DNA from: Hormiphora californensis
Lineage: Eukaryota; Ctenophora; Tentaculata; Cydippida; Pleurobrachiidae
Reading direction: 5' to 3'
Assembly: GCA_020137815.1 (NCBI GenBank)
Contig: CM035351.1
Coordinates: 1,723,966 to 1,787,965, forward strand
Length of the DNA: 64,000 nt
Position 1 is the first letter of the stretch. The number at the start of each line of letters is the position of its first letter. The notes under the pieces were generated by a model. It worked only from the letters and a program-made list of their open reading frames with translations, was not told where the DNA came from and ran no database searches. The position numbers and the translations under genes were made by a program. Positions 1 through 13,320 of the stretch are shown piece by piece.

Positions 1-345
1 GTGGAGAGAGGGGAACTGGTGAGGTAAGAGTGGAGAGAGGGAACTGGTGAGGTAAGAGTGGAGAGAGAGGGAACTGGTGAGGTAAGAGTGGAGAGGGGGA
101 ACTGGTGAGGTAAGAGTGGAGAGGGGGAACTGGTGAGGTAAGAGTGGAGAAGGGGGAACTGGTGAGGTAAGCGGTGCGAGAGGGGGAACTGGTGAGGTAA
201 GAGCGGAGAGAGGGGGGCACTGGTGAGGTTAAGAGTGGAGAGAGGGAACTGGTGAGGTAAGAGTGGAGAGGGAACTGGTGAGGTAAGAGTGGAGAGAGAG
301 GGAAGTGGTGAGGTAAGAGTGGAGATGGGGAACTGGTAAAGGGGC
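1..345. repeat. Minisatellite, about 29 bp unit
   Basis: About a dozen head-to-tail copies of a purine-rich unit (core GGGGAACTGGTGAGGTAAGA) with variable GA content between cores. Copies differ by small indels, so the array is imperfect. Each unit contains GAGGTAAGA, a good match to a 5' splice site. No coding potential is seen. Confidence 0.9.
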
Positions 346-599
346 CGTGGAGAGGGAAGTTGACGACGATGATCCCTAGTTTAGATTTCAGGAAAGAAGG
401 TTGGATTCGGAGAATGGGGTGGTTTGGGTCTTGGAAGAGAGGATGATATAGGAAGACCTTGCCTAGTAGGGAGTCATATATCAGGCTATATTTACGACGT
501 GTGTGTGTAGCGATGAAACCAGGGCCGTTAGTGAGTGGCACGGTTTTAGTTTTACAAGTGGTCTGCAAATTGGGTTTATTGCTCTGTGCAGGATAGAGA

Positions 600-601
600 C
601 T

Positions 602-678
<77 letters not shown>

Positions 679-727
679 TAGAGATAGAGTGAGAGAACAG
701 AGAGAGAAAGAGAGAGAGAGAGATGGA
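600..727. repeat. (GA)n microsatellite
   Basis: Long, mostly uninterrupted GA dinucleotide tract with a few GATA interruptions. It is the first of many GA/CT tracts in the first 30 kb of the window. Confidence 0.95.
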
Positions 728-1398
728 ATAAGATAGCTGTTGCTGGAAATGTTCCATGGGGGTAATGAATTTTGGGATGGTTACCATGGTTACGAAAAGG
801 AAGACTGTATCGAATTATGACACATCCTTAATTCTCTGTTTTTCTCCATCTTTCTGCCTCCGACTCTCCATTATACCCCTCTCTCCCTATCTCTCTCTCT
901 CTGCTCTTCATCATCAATCTCTATTATCCCTCTATTCACGCTTAATTTGCCATATTTAATTCATCCGCCATAATATCATGCCCCTTGCTCTCTCCAGATA
1001 GATCGAGGTGCAAAAATAGCCATTTCCTTCAGCAAGAGCACAGCAATAACACCGAGATAGAGTGCTCAATAGAGAAAATAGGAAAGTTTGCTCAAAGTGA
1101 CAGGAAAATGGAAACCCCAAAATTTAGGACAAAGTAAAAACCTAACTGAACCGACAGTCGGTAGTCTCTAGTCCAATAAACTTTTGCCGTGTGACAAATA
1201 TATCATATTCAGTTTGAGAGAGAGAGAGAGAGAGCACGCGTGGGGAGAGAGAAAGAGAAGAAAGGGGTACGGAAGCGGCCCTGTTATTGCAGAAAGCTGC
1301 TGCTTCCTTCTCGGCACCCCTCCCTCCGCCGAAACGTGTGTAAGTTTGTTAAGGGTACAAGTCCCTTTGTAAGGTGATCCCAGCTTCTGTTTCGAGAA

Positions 1399-1399
<1 letters not shown>

Positions 1400-1456
<57 letters not shown>

Positions 1457-1545
1457 TGAGCAAGAGAGAGAGGTAGGAGAGAGAGACGGAGAGAAGAATA
1501 GAGAGAAGAGAAGAGGGAGAGAGAGGGAGAGAGAGAGAGTGAAGC
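1400..1545. repeat. Interrupted (GA)n microsatellite
   Basis: GA dinucleotides with scattered G and A interruptions. It produces spurious open frames on both strands. Confidence 0.9.
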
Positions 1546-2115
1546 TCGAAGCAGAAAGAGGAGTAGAGCACCCAGTGTGTGTCCCTCCTACCTTCACTGA
1601 GCCTTCTCGATACACACGCAGATTATCTTGCCTAATTCCTTTTGAACCCCCTCCGCTTCCGCCTCCTATCCCCTACATAATCACAAGCGGATATATGCTA
1701 ATTACCATTAAACCCCCCTCTCTCTCGCCGGCAACTCCTTATACCCCCTAACAAGGCCAGGAGTAGTAAAGGGAACCAGCAGCCCTCAGGATCACACAAG
1801 AGGTATTCAGAATTTATCCAGGTCTCCATTCTTTGCAGCTTTAAACTAGCTGTTGCAGTGCTTGTTGCATACTAAAAGTCACACACTCACTCGCACACGA
1901 CACTGTCGAGCTTGCTTGCGAGCTAACGACCCAATCAATGAAAGGACCAGATGTTTACACTTTTCACGCACACTGATTGGGCGTGTCGTGCTAATTGGAG
2001 GGAGTAATAGAAACCCGGCTCACTGGAGTCAACATATTATTATCAATAGATCTACTTTGAGGGGGTATTGAATCGCCGGTGAAGAATAGATATTAGAGTA
2101 GAGGAATTAACTTAC

Positions 2116-2642
2116 AGGTTTGGCAATAAGGCATGTTTTCATATCAATGGACAACAGTAAACTCCTGAAAATTGAGTCAAATTAGTAGACCTGTAATACA
2201 GTAGTACCCCCAATTTAATCGTTGCCCATAAAAGGCATGATATACTGGGAGAGAGAGAGAAAGAGAAAGAGAGAAAGAGATAGGGACAATAAAAAGACAA
2301 TTCTAACATGGGTACCTTGCGCCGATGTACAGGGTCTGCCCATCGCTGGTGAGTAAGATTGAGCTAATATTTTTCAGGCAGTCCACGCAATTTAGTTGCT
2401 CAACAACGCTTTGTGGCGTCAACACGCACACATCTTTACCGAGGTCTGAAGAACAAAGTGTAAAAAGTGGCATAACAACAGTGATAAGAAGATAAAAAAG
2501 AGAAAATATCAATCATATGGTTACCTTTCAGTTCATATCGATTTTGAAATTGTTTCCCGAACTTTGGAACGCTGATACTGTTCGAGTTATAGAATAATGT
2601 TGCAAGTACGTACAACGTACATAACCATGGTTTTAAAACCAT
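2116..2642 (-). CDS. 5' end of secreted sema/plexin-like protein (partial)
   Basis: Three exons, 2642-2525, 2445-2316 and 2164-2116, join in consistent phase (1, 2, 0). Exon 1 encodes a signal peptide (MVLKPWLCTLYVLATLF). The mature start contains a CVDCLKN segment and then LTSDGQTLYIGARSLLLSID, which resembles the first beta strand of the semaphorin/plexin sema domain (typically LYVGA followed by a hydrophobic strand). That family acts in cell guidance as secreted or membrane ligands and receptors. A splice acceptor (CTCTCAG) directly abuts the ATG. Later exons were not found, so the gene is partial here. Only about 25 residues carry the similarity; another beta-propeller family is possible. 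Confidence 0.5.
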
Positions 2643-2649
2643 CTGAGAG

Positions 2650-4500
2650 GAGTATACGATTGAATATGGAACACTTTTCTGGTGACGTTTCGAACTGATA
2701 AGATCAAAGTTGAAAGACTAAAGAGGTATCCTACTACAACTAGCGTGGGTTTAAAAGACAAATCTATAGAATTCGGGGAAAATATAGGAGGACTAAAAAA
2801 TAGAGGAAAAGGTAGTGGAAATCTACGTTTAAAATTAGCTAAACCTTTTAGCCTTATCCAGGGCCCAGGCTTTATACTAAACGTTTTTAGCAGTTGGTTT
2901 TCTTATCTTTATTCGAATTTCGATAACAATCTGAGTACAATGAGTGGTATGCACAATCCTTAGCAACAAATGAGAAAATAATACTAATACTTAAATCACA
3001 CTAACTAAATCAACAACTTACAAAAAGCTTCTTAAAGTCCGTTTTTCAACGACTACCACTTAAGTCTTGAATTTGGGCATTGCGCGTATTAGTTTACAAA
3101 AGGGAAACCTGAATTTCAGAATCTCAGGTCAAGTCGTTTGAAACGCACTTTAAACTAGGCGGATTTTAATTCTGTAACAAATTTGAAGATAATGAAGTAG
3201 AGGAAGCAATGAGTAATGCAATTTCCTTTGTCAAGCGACTTGACCGGTTCTTGACTAAATGCGCATATTGCGCGTTATTGTACATAAGGGGAAATCCGAA
3301 TTTCCAGATCTCAGGTCAGTCGTTTTTAACGCACTTATAAATGTAGATCCGCGGCTCAGACGGAAGTAGACCCCGGCGACGATGCAGGTCAGTTAAACCG
3401 GCACCGAGGGGGAGCCTCTGGTAAAAATAGAGGCTGAAAGTGGCAACAAAGTGAAAATTTTGCAAAACTTGTTGAACGGACGCGCGGCTGGAACTTTGCT
3501 TTGTAAACAAATCGGATCGCGCGGCGCGGCAGAGGTTTTGTCCAATTTGTTTGCGCGTTACAAACAACACGCCTTCACTTTTTTATGTCAGCCGAGATGC
3601 GCGTTGTTCTATCCAGAGTCAAAATAACTTTGCTCACTTTTTCAACCAATCAAAATAGCGCATGGTTCCTTCACGCCTCAGGTGTTCTCCACATCGGTTC
3701 GAAGGCCCGGTGCGAAGAGGACGGTCTTATATGAGACAACACATCGTAGTGGAAGCTCTCGCGGTATTTCCCACGGACTGTGGGAAAAGAGAGATAGATA
3801 GAAATACTAAGAGAGAGAAGTTTTGCTGGAGAAGTAGGCGGCCAGAAAGATTTGTGACAGGCACCTGGCACAAGTAATCCTACGCTGAAACCATGTCCTT
3901 CATGTCATCTGAGAAAAACCAAAAGGTACGGTTTTATTATTGAGCCTGCTACAAAGAGATCAAGAGTGACATCAATCACAGTTGAAGATGTGGACTCAAA
4001 AGCAATCCGTAAAAAGGTTCAAAGGTGCGTGATATTGGGTGTGTCCTAATACTGGTTTCATGTCCTTAAAGGACTCCTTTCATGCACTGTGGCAAGTTTC
4101 CTGTATGTCTCTTGTGTCTCCTTTTTACATATGCACAATGATCATTGTTCATCTTTAATTCATACACTTTACTGATAGTTTACACTGATTATGTATGTAC
4201 TGTATGTGAAGATTTTTCAGTTTTCTTAAGTGCAATGCAGTGGTGGTATCATGAAAAGCATTTAATCATCCTTAATTTCTTAATTATGTTACCCTCAAGT
4301 GGAACTAGGGTATGTCAAATCAGACAGAATGATGGCTAATGAGATCGATTTATAGTCCTCATAGTTAATACTGTTATGCTGAATGTTTACTTTTTTGGAG
4401 TAACGAAGGATGGGAAATCGGTCATTTTAGTTATCTCCAATTTTAGATTGGTAAAATATTGATAATTCATTTCCAACATAAATAAGACATTAATTAAAAA
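2650..4500. other. Intergenic, dispersed repeat copies
   Basis: Two diverged direct copies of an about 70 bp sequence occur at about 3078-3160 and 3262-3340; each reads through GCG-rich sequence, then AATTTC and TCTCAGGTCA, then AACGCAC. At 3869-4024 (+) an exon-like stretch has an AG acceptor, an open frame with a CPSC pair and basic residues, and a GTGCGT donor, but it matches no family I know. Nothing else stands out. Confidence 0.4.
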
Positions 4501-4539
4501 CTACAATCATGCGTTTATAATAGTCCTCACGCTGAATGT

Positions 4540-6371
4540 CTATTCTACTTTATCGAAGATAACATGGTAACCCTTGGTTGGGCGAACAATGGTAAAACGA
4601 TAATCCCAGTCCATTACTTTCTCCTCCCCAGGTATCGGCCTCATGTCGTACTCCTTGAAGGTATACACAAGAGCCAGCTTCATACTCAACATAGCCAGAT
4701 GTTTTCCCATGCACACCCTGGGTCCAGCCACAAATGGAAGATAGGTAAAGGGTGTGATATCCTTGGATCCATTCTCCCATCTCTCAGGTATGAACTCCCT
4801 CGGGTTCTTCCAGTATTCCGGTAGACGGTGGAGCACCAAATGCCCAAAGAATATCATACCCCTCTCCTTGGCGATGAGATCCTTGGTAATTGGTGTTCCT
4901 TTTTTGGTGATTGCTCGGATGCCTCTCATCAGTGTGGGATGGAGTCTCAGTGCTTCAAGAATCACCATCTCTGTGTAAGGGAGGCTCTTATCCATGGACT
5001 GTAGAGTACTCAGATCAGCCTGTCTGATCTCCTCGACCATTTTCTGGTACACCCGCGGCTCTCTCATCACTCGCACCATCATGTTCGCCAAGGTTTTCCC
5101 CATGTTGTCAATTACCAAGAAGATGGTGAAAATGTCATCTATCATGCAGGTTGTGATCTCTCCCCCGGGCTTGTTAGCCTTTTTACTCATCATGTTAGCA
5201 TTGATAACATGATGTAAAATGTCGTCCGGTTTCGGACCTCCGTTATCCTTGACCTCTTGTCTTTTCACATCCACGATTTTCTTGCAGATGTTTCGTAGTT
5301 TGGCGACGTTGCAGATCACTTCATTTACCTCCCCGCTCATTCTCATTCCCAGTGTTTCCTTGTAGCTTCCAAACTGCTGCGGTGCCCATTTCAAAATGCC
5401 CTGGATCACCTGGTTGTGGAACTTGGCATTGGAAGATACAAACTCACAATCCAAATCAAATCCGAGAGATCCCAGGAAATACTGGTAGAGCTCTCCGTAA
5501 AACTCGACAATATCCACGTGGGTCTTTCCAATCTTTATCTCAGAAAACTGCTTGTCCAGACCTCGATGGATAAAGCCGTGGCAGTTGTCAAACATGCCAG
5601 TGAGATGGATCTTGGAGAAATACGGGGACATTATCTTCCTTTTTTGGGCCCACTCTGATCCCCCAGTAATGGTCAGGAAACTACTGGTTCCCGTCATCCT
5701 CTTTCCAAAGAGGGATCGATTTGGGATGAAGTTGGACTTGGTGAACAAGCTGATCTCTGTTAGCATATACCGAACGACATCGGGGTCAACTGTAAAGAAC
5801 TTAGCTCCGGAGTACCTCCAGAATAGGATGGTCTTACCATGTTCAAGCACCCACTCCTCCAGCAGATCAAACAGGGTGTTAGTTTTCTGTGCAGCGGCTA
5901 GAGTGTCCCAGTTACCCGCGAAGAAAGATGCTCGTGGCGGTTGGGGCCAGTCAGAGTATTGAATATGGGCGTCATGAATTGTCAGGGTTAGAGTTATGAA
6001 GTAGCTAATCAAACCACAGGCGATAGATCCCAACACTCCAAATCTTCGGAGATCACTAAGAGTGTCCACAAACTCGAAATTGTTGATTGCCGACACGATA
6101 AGTAAACCAGAACCCACCACTGAAACGAAAACATTTGATTATTTGATAAGCTGTCTCAGGTATCGCGCTGACCCGTTTTAGATCGAGAAGAGTGGTCACT
6201 TATAACCACTCTCCTCGGTCCAAAACGATCCCTAACCACTGGTTAGGCATCTTACTGGCAGCTGATAAGGGTCGATCCAATGCAATGTTAATTTAGAAAA
6301 AGCATAATATTTATTAATTTACCTGATATAGGGATGTATGGGTTCCTCCTAAACACACTGGTGATAAACAT
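4540..6371 (-). CDS. Cytochrome P450 monooxygenase-like protein
   Basis: Two exons, 6371-6323 (first 16 codons) and 6119-4540, give about 542 residues, a normal microsomal P450 length. The GTAAAT donor and TTTCAG acceptor join in phase. The N-terminus has a hydrophobic anchor near residues 45-65, so ER membrane location is expected. The K-helix ExxR is present (EALR), followed by the aromatic/PERW region (FIPERW). The heme-binding loop is FVAGPRVCMG, with the axial cysteine near residue 486. The I-helix is unusual: the [AG]GxxT element is replaced by LVIDNMGKT, so the acid-threonine pair used for dioxygen activation is missing. Substrate is unknown; it looks closest to clan-4 or CYP46-type enzymes. 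Confidence 0.9.
6174..6227. other. Intronic hairpin, 23 bp stem
   Basis: Arms 6174-6196 and 6205-6227 are inverted copies matching at 20 of 23 positions, with an 8-base loop. The hairpin lies in the P450 intron. The shape would suit a small-RNA precursor, but nothing shows that it is expressed. Confidence 0.5.
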
Positions 6372-6564
6372 ATCACTGCTCTTCTACACAACTAATTCTC
6401 AAACAAGGTAAAGAGAATTGAGGTGTCAATATACGGATCTCAACACACCCACGCACCGTATCGTGGTGTGTGCTTGGTTTGTGTGCAAACATTTAACAAG
6501 CCGAGCCTATAATGAGACATTCTCGAATAGCACCACATGTGTGATACTGGTCTCAGAAACATAG

Positions 6565-6820
6565 TAGGAGTGGTTAGATCAACACGTGCCAAAAGTCGCG
6601 TGACGTGTGCCACTCGAAGTTTAGGACTTAGGTTACTGACACTATCCTTCACTTAGCATCGAATCAAAAAATGCCTCTCAAGTCTTTTGTAGATCGCATT
6701 GAGATCATTCGAAAACTTGAAGGTCATTTTTTGATCGGTTGCGAAATGAAGGAGCTACCTATGACAATGTGCAAAAAGGTGGCACGCGACTTTTGGCACG
6801 TGCTGATCTAACCGCTCCTA
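6565..6820. mobile_element. MITE with 36 bp inverted ends, TA target site
   Basis: Inverted ends (GGAGYGGTTAGATC onward, including CACGTGCCAAAAGTCGCG) at 6567-6603 and 6783-6818 match except for two or three bases. Both are flanked by TA, the target duplication of Tc1/mariner-type elements. The 250 bp element has no transposase. Confidence 0.6.
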
Positions 6821-7084
6821 ATAATATGCCATCCCGAAACCGGCATTTATGCCATCGAAATTGTGGAAGTTCTGTTGCAGTGTGACTGTGTGTCATGTCA
6901 CATTGTCACACTAGTGTGAGCAAGAAACTGGAACACGCGGGACACTTTTTATAACGAAAGGTTCCAAGTGAGCAGCTGGAACGCGCGCTCAACGTGCTTC
7001 AGTTCTTCACTCCTGCGCGCAATTTTGCGCTGACAAGCGATCGCGGGTCGATGAAACCTTACTTAGGCCGAAGTACTGTGTCAC

Positions 7085-7406
7085 ACAGTGCCCAGGGGTG
7101 TAGGAATAGGGGGGGGGGGGCGAGGGGGGCGGCCGCCCCCCCACTTTTCGCCAGGTTCGCCCCCTCACTTCTGTCGCCACCAGTCAACACTCACTCCCAA
7201 ATGACGAAATCATGACTTTTTGGCTCAAAACCCTAAAAATTTTCTCGGGCTCCGCTGTCGCTCCGCCCGATGTATGGTAAATGCAATGGAATAGGTGACT
7301 AAATCCTGACCACAAAAATTTTTCTTGGGCGCTTGTCAGCGCTGAAATTGGTCACGTGACTTCGCCCCCTCACTTTAAAAATCATTCCTACACCCCTGAC
7401 AGTGCC
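7085..7406. mobile_element. Non-autonomous hAT-like element with 8 bp target duplication
   Basis: The element spans 7093-7398. Its terminal inverted repeats are perfect over 15 bp (CAGGGGTGTAGGAAT). It is flanked by an exact 8 bp duplication, ACAGTGCC (7085-7092 and 7399-7406). The CAGGGGTG terminus with an 8 bp duplication is typical of the hAT superfamily. The 306 bp interior is G-rich near the left end and encodes nothing. Confidence 0.85.
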
Positions 7407-8861
<1,455 letters not shown>

Positions 8862-11800
8862 ATGGGCTCCCATCGACCTGATTTGTCACACACGATATAC
8901 TCGGTAATTGTCAACGATGATTTTGAGTCAATTGTTGCTCCCACTTTTTTTTAAATTTCAAATCTTTGTCAAGCGAGGTTCTTGTGACGAGCTCATCGAT
9001 TCACAGTGTAATTCTAATTCCCCTCTCTTTCTCAGAGGGTGAAGCAGCTGAAAGCGAGGATAAAGAAAAGGAACTTGGAGGAACAGAAACGAGAGGAGAG
9101 GGTGGAACAGGCTAAAAATGCGTTGTGGGAAGAGCACCAGAAACAGGTAATACAGGGAGAATCTAGCAACTGCAATTATTGAAGAGGGTGGCAGGGTGAA
9201 TAATGACCCTCATTTTACCTGTATCATACCTAGTACGATACAAACTACGAATTGTTGCCTTGTACACCCATGTCTCCATGTATTTCTCTAACACCGTACT
9301 AGCTGGTTCAGTTTGAACAGTACATGCGGCGACTACTCTCCTCCCGGACCTCGACTACCCGGACCCGGAGTTGTAGACCCCGGCCCCCTCCTCCCTCTGC
9401 TACCCCGTCCACTATGCGGCCGGACACTGCAGTCTCGGTGATACTACAACAAGAGGATATCGTGTTGGTCGGGAGGAGCAGCTCGACCGAGGTGGTTGAG
9501 CAACCCAGAGTAGCATGGGGAGATGGCAGCATCCCTGGAAGCATAGAGAGCAGCAGCCCCAGTGGGCACCGTCGCAGGGTTGTATGTCAAGTTCTTTCTA
9601 CGTGTGTTAAACAATGTCTTTTCAGTGCTTTTGTGGTCTTGTGGAGTTTGCATATACACGCTAGAGGTTCTTATCATGGAATGTGATTATGTTGTACCGT
9701 GATACCATGGAATGTCCTAATTGTTCGATAATTAACCATCCTAATCCTACAAAACTTATGATAAGTTAATCCTAATCCCTAATATCCCCGTGTATTTTCA
9801 GGTTGTGTCACCCAGATCCTGTGGTACGGTTACTACTCGTTCATCTCCAGCTTCACTGCTCCTTGCATCACCCTCGGTATATATCAGTAACCATGGTAAC
9901 CATTCTAGTTACCTACAGCAGCTGATTTATGTTGCTGATGACAATTGCATGTTACCATGGTAACCCCATGCGATATATGCTAGCATGTTCTCTCTCAGCA
10001 CTCAGGGCATGTGTTCATTCTCTCTCTCTAGGCAAGTTCCAATTTGTCCAGCTATGTGGTTGAGAGAGAAGCAGAAGGTAGTAATGAGGCTACGTCACCA
10101 CCCCGTAGCCCCCTTGATTGGGACAGGCCCCAGGCAAGTTGCATCACTCGAGTTAATGCATTGAATGTCATACTTCTTCCAGCACACTGTCCTGCACACA
10201 TGCTGACCTTTTCTTCACATGCCAACCAATGCAATGACCAAACACAACCAAATTGTTAATTCCAGGTTGGCGCAGATCAATATTTTGAGCAGTGTGAAAA
10301 CCTAACTCCATTTTCTACACCCCGTGCCTTCTCTTCCACATCATCCCTTGACCGCCTGGAAACCCCTGCAACACCCTCTGACAGGAGTGCGGATCCAATT
10401 AACTCAGTCTCCCCTGCTCCCCCTCTTAGTCCGATATTCGCGTGTCGTGAAACACCTCCCGCAGAAACTAACTCAGGACTATTCGCACCACCAGTAAGTA
10501 ACAGCTGTCTGTCGGAATCAAAACGGGGTCTGGTGCCGCCAGACAATAGCATAGAGATCACCAGCTGTCTGGCGTGGTTACGAAATACCCTCTCAGGGTA
10601 AGGGAGGGGTTTACTTCGTTACCAACTGTCTGGCTGATCCAGACAGCTGATATACCACCTCATCATCATGATACTAACTGTAAATCCCTCCCTGCCAGTC
10701 AGATTCAGCTTTACCGGCCATGTCGATAACCAAGCTAACAACATCACTTAGTGATGTAGAGCCTATCCCTCCAACACCACCTCCTCCGCCTCCCAAAGAG
10801 GAGAAGAAACCTCGAGTGAAGGCCAAGAAAACCAAGAAGAAGATGGGAGGGAAGAAGAAGCAGCAGCCACCCCCGGAGGAGGAGGTTGTGTCGCTACTAA
10901 CTGCAGCCGACCAAAATGAGGTGGTCTCAAAGAGACAGGTATCACATCACCACCATGATAGTTGTTGAGTATTTAAACAAGGGAATGATAGACCCCATAG
11001 TCATAGCTGATAGCAGCAAGAACTTTGTCGAGGCGGGATCACATCACTGCACAGACAAATCCAACGCAACCGAAAGTTAATTCTGGTTGCGTTGGATTTG
11101 TCTTGAAATGTGATTCAGAAAAGCTCCGTTCAGTAGGGGATTTCCAGACCACAGTCAGACACTACTATACGCGGGATCTACTAAGGGGTAAACTTTCAGG
11201 CCCAGCAGCAAATCAAAGAGATATTCACTAGTGCCAACTCCATGGCTGAAGATGAGCTAACAGAGGAGGCATTCGACATGTTCCTTGATACCATCAAACA
11301 ACTCTCTGAGTACGTGGATGAGGTTAGTCTCTTTCTCACAGTAGCTCTGTATGAACAATACAAGGTATGAGTGACACGTGGTTATATTTGGTGAAGCTAA
11401 TATCTCCGTGAATTACAATTGTTTCGCTAAGTAGGTAGGGCTCACTGCATTTTCTGTTTCAGACTGCAGTCCGGGTAGACTCTAACAACTTTGAAGTTAT
11501 CGACGACATTTCCTCTGGATTTTCATCCCGTGCTAACGATTTTCTAGGGTCGGAGGAAGGGGCCCTTTCTCCGAACAAAATGTTCTCAAACCCCTTCTCA
11601 CCAGTAGTCCTGCAGAAAAGCGAACGAGTGGAACGACAAATGGTAAATTTTGTCAACTTTAGAATTCTCTATCCTCATGTTATACTCTTTTCAGTCTGAA
11701 AATGCGAAGAGACGTCAACTCGCGGAAGAGAGAAGGGCTCAGCGAATCCTGGTTGTCAGAGAGAAACAGGCAGATATAGTGCGTTATCGGAAAGTAACCA

Positions 11801-12707
11801 TGGCAGAACTGAGACTCCGGAGACAGGTAACTACTGCGTGGTAACCATGGTAACGCGTGAGTACTAACGCGTGACATTTCAGAGAGCCCTAATGAGGGTT
11901 CGGTTGAAGTTAGCGGTTGAATCAAAGGAGCGACATGACCTGGAGAAGCAGAGGATAAAGTTGTTTGAGTTGGTTCACCTGAACGAGAAGGAACGAAGGG
12001 CAAGGATGGAACAATTCGAAAGGGTATGTGTGGGTTAAAGTTGCATAAGATTCGACCTTCGTATACCCATTTTGTTTTGTTTGTTGTTTCGTGTCCATTT
12101 CATGTTTCAACGCAGGAGGAGGAAGAAAGGCTGAAGATGGAGGAGGAGATGAGGAAGATGAAGGAGTTGAGAGTCCAGGACGAACTGGCGAGATTGTTAG
12201 AACGCAGCAAACAGAGGCAGGAAGAAGATAGACTGAGAGCAGAGAGACAATCTCGGTATCGAGGTAAATATCGTATGACCATTTGAAATTAAATGTCCTA
12301 TAATTTATTGACACGCAACCAAATGTAGATACTTTGACTCCCCCCCCCTAGATAACCTATTGACACGCAACCAAATGTAGATACTTTGACTCCCCCCCCC
12401 AGATAACCTACTAGAGGATGAGGAACCTGATAGTGCCTCTGAGGAGAGTGAGGGAGGGGATGATGGGACTAAAACACGGCAAGTAGCACACTCCTGGCGT
12501 CGCAACGCAAAGAGGCAGCACAACAGGGCTACCTTTGAGAGCATGCTAAAGAAGAACAGTAAAGTTTTGTATAGGACACTGGTTAAAGAGTTAATTGTGA
12601 GCAAGCAGGCTGCTATGGTTTCTGACATCCCCGGGTTTTCTTATTTCTTGTTATTGAAATATACACTTGATGCTGAGGAAATGCATGACATATTGTGTGA
12701 TATTTGA
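8862..12707 (+). CDS. Coiled-coil protein of about 700 residues, function unknown
   Basis: Thirteen exons: 8862-8903, 9036-9146, 9303-9578, 9802-9876, 10032-10133, 10266-10493, 10699-10938, 11200-11322, 11463-11642, 11695-11826, 11883-12023, 12116-12263 and 12403-12707. Every junction is phase 0 except the last (phase 1), and all join in frame. Intron 5 uses a GC donor (CAG|GCAAGT), supported by phase. The protein starts with a charged coiled coil, has a proline/serine-rich middle (PPTPPPPPP) and a Lys-rich patch. Exons 10-12 form one long highly charged helix full of Glu, Arg and Lys, followed by an acidic segment. Several perfect RFX-type X-box palindromes lie in its introns, so a ciliary or centrosomal role is possible but speculative. 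I recognise no family. Confidence 0.8.
9887..9964. promoter_or_regulatory. Two RFX X-box-like palindromes in intron 4
   Basis: GTAACCATGGTAAC at 9887-9900 and GTTACCATGGTAAC at 9951-9964 match the RFX X-box consensus (GTNRCC..RGYAAC). RFX factors control ciliary genes in animals. A third palindrome lies in the same gene at 11841-11854. Confidence 0.5.
11054..11102. other. Perfect 18 bp hairpin in an intron
   Basis: Arms 11054-11071 and 11085-11102 are exact reverse complements (GACAAATCCAACGCAACC) around a 13-base loop, with weaker pairing outside. It lies in intron 7 of the coiled-coil gene. Size and shape suit a miRNA precursor; expression is unknown. Confidence 0.55.
12297..12410. repeat. 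Tandem duplication of a 3' splice site
   Basis: An about 53 bp segment ending in a poly-C tract, AG and the first bases of exon 13 (ATAACC) occurs twice in a row. The second acceptor gives the open exon. Use of the first would add sequence that reaches an in-frame stop. Confidence 0.75.
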
Positions 12708-13320
12708 GAGACATATGATCATCAAGGTCACAAGTTATAAAGCTTTGAAATGCAGTGTCGAATCAGGTTATCAAGTTGCAGTAATGGTGGGTTGATTATT
12801 TGCGTTTTACTGTTGTTCAACAGTTTCTACAGAACTCTACAAAATTGATGTATGAACACTGAATCTGTATCTGTATCGGTTTGAAATGAAAACGTTGTTG
12901 TTTTTTCCCCAGAATTTGTTTGTTCGTTCTCCATAATGATATCCTGTGTTTTATAGCGTTCTATATTTTCTGTATTCACTCACGGTCTAGGTTTGTCTGG
13001 TACAACACCCCACAGCTCACACTGCTCACATCCACACGTGTATTTCACGAACACAGCTGTGTTATAATACCACCCACGTTAGATTTACAAAGCGGGGCAC
13101 TTTCACACTACTACCACAAACGTGCGGCATGTTTTGTACTAATTTTATTTCACGATTCATTCAACAACAAACTCACTATCTCACGCTCAATTGTAAACTA
13201 CACGCACTATCACGCAATTATTAAATCTACCTACATAGTCCTCATTTTACCACGGAGTCCCGGTATGTCACTAATCACTGCATGTGGTGAAATAGTGGTA
13301 CAATTTTATCCTAACCACCC
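12708..13320. other. Spacer between convergent genes
   Basis: 3' flank of the coiled-coil gene (+) meeting the 3' flank of the lectin-domain gene (-). No exon is recognised. Confidence 0.5.

Larger units (their letters stand above)
346..2100. other. No gene recognised; GA-rich spacer
   Basis: I see no convincing exon here. The stretch holds a (GA)n run at about 600-727 and interrupted GA tracts at about 1213-1245 and 1400-1545. Open frames through them (Arg-Glu or Ser-Leu repeats) are products of the dinucleotide repeat. Downstream exons of the sema-like gene on the minus strand could lie here, but I could not place them. Confidence 0.6.
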
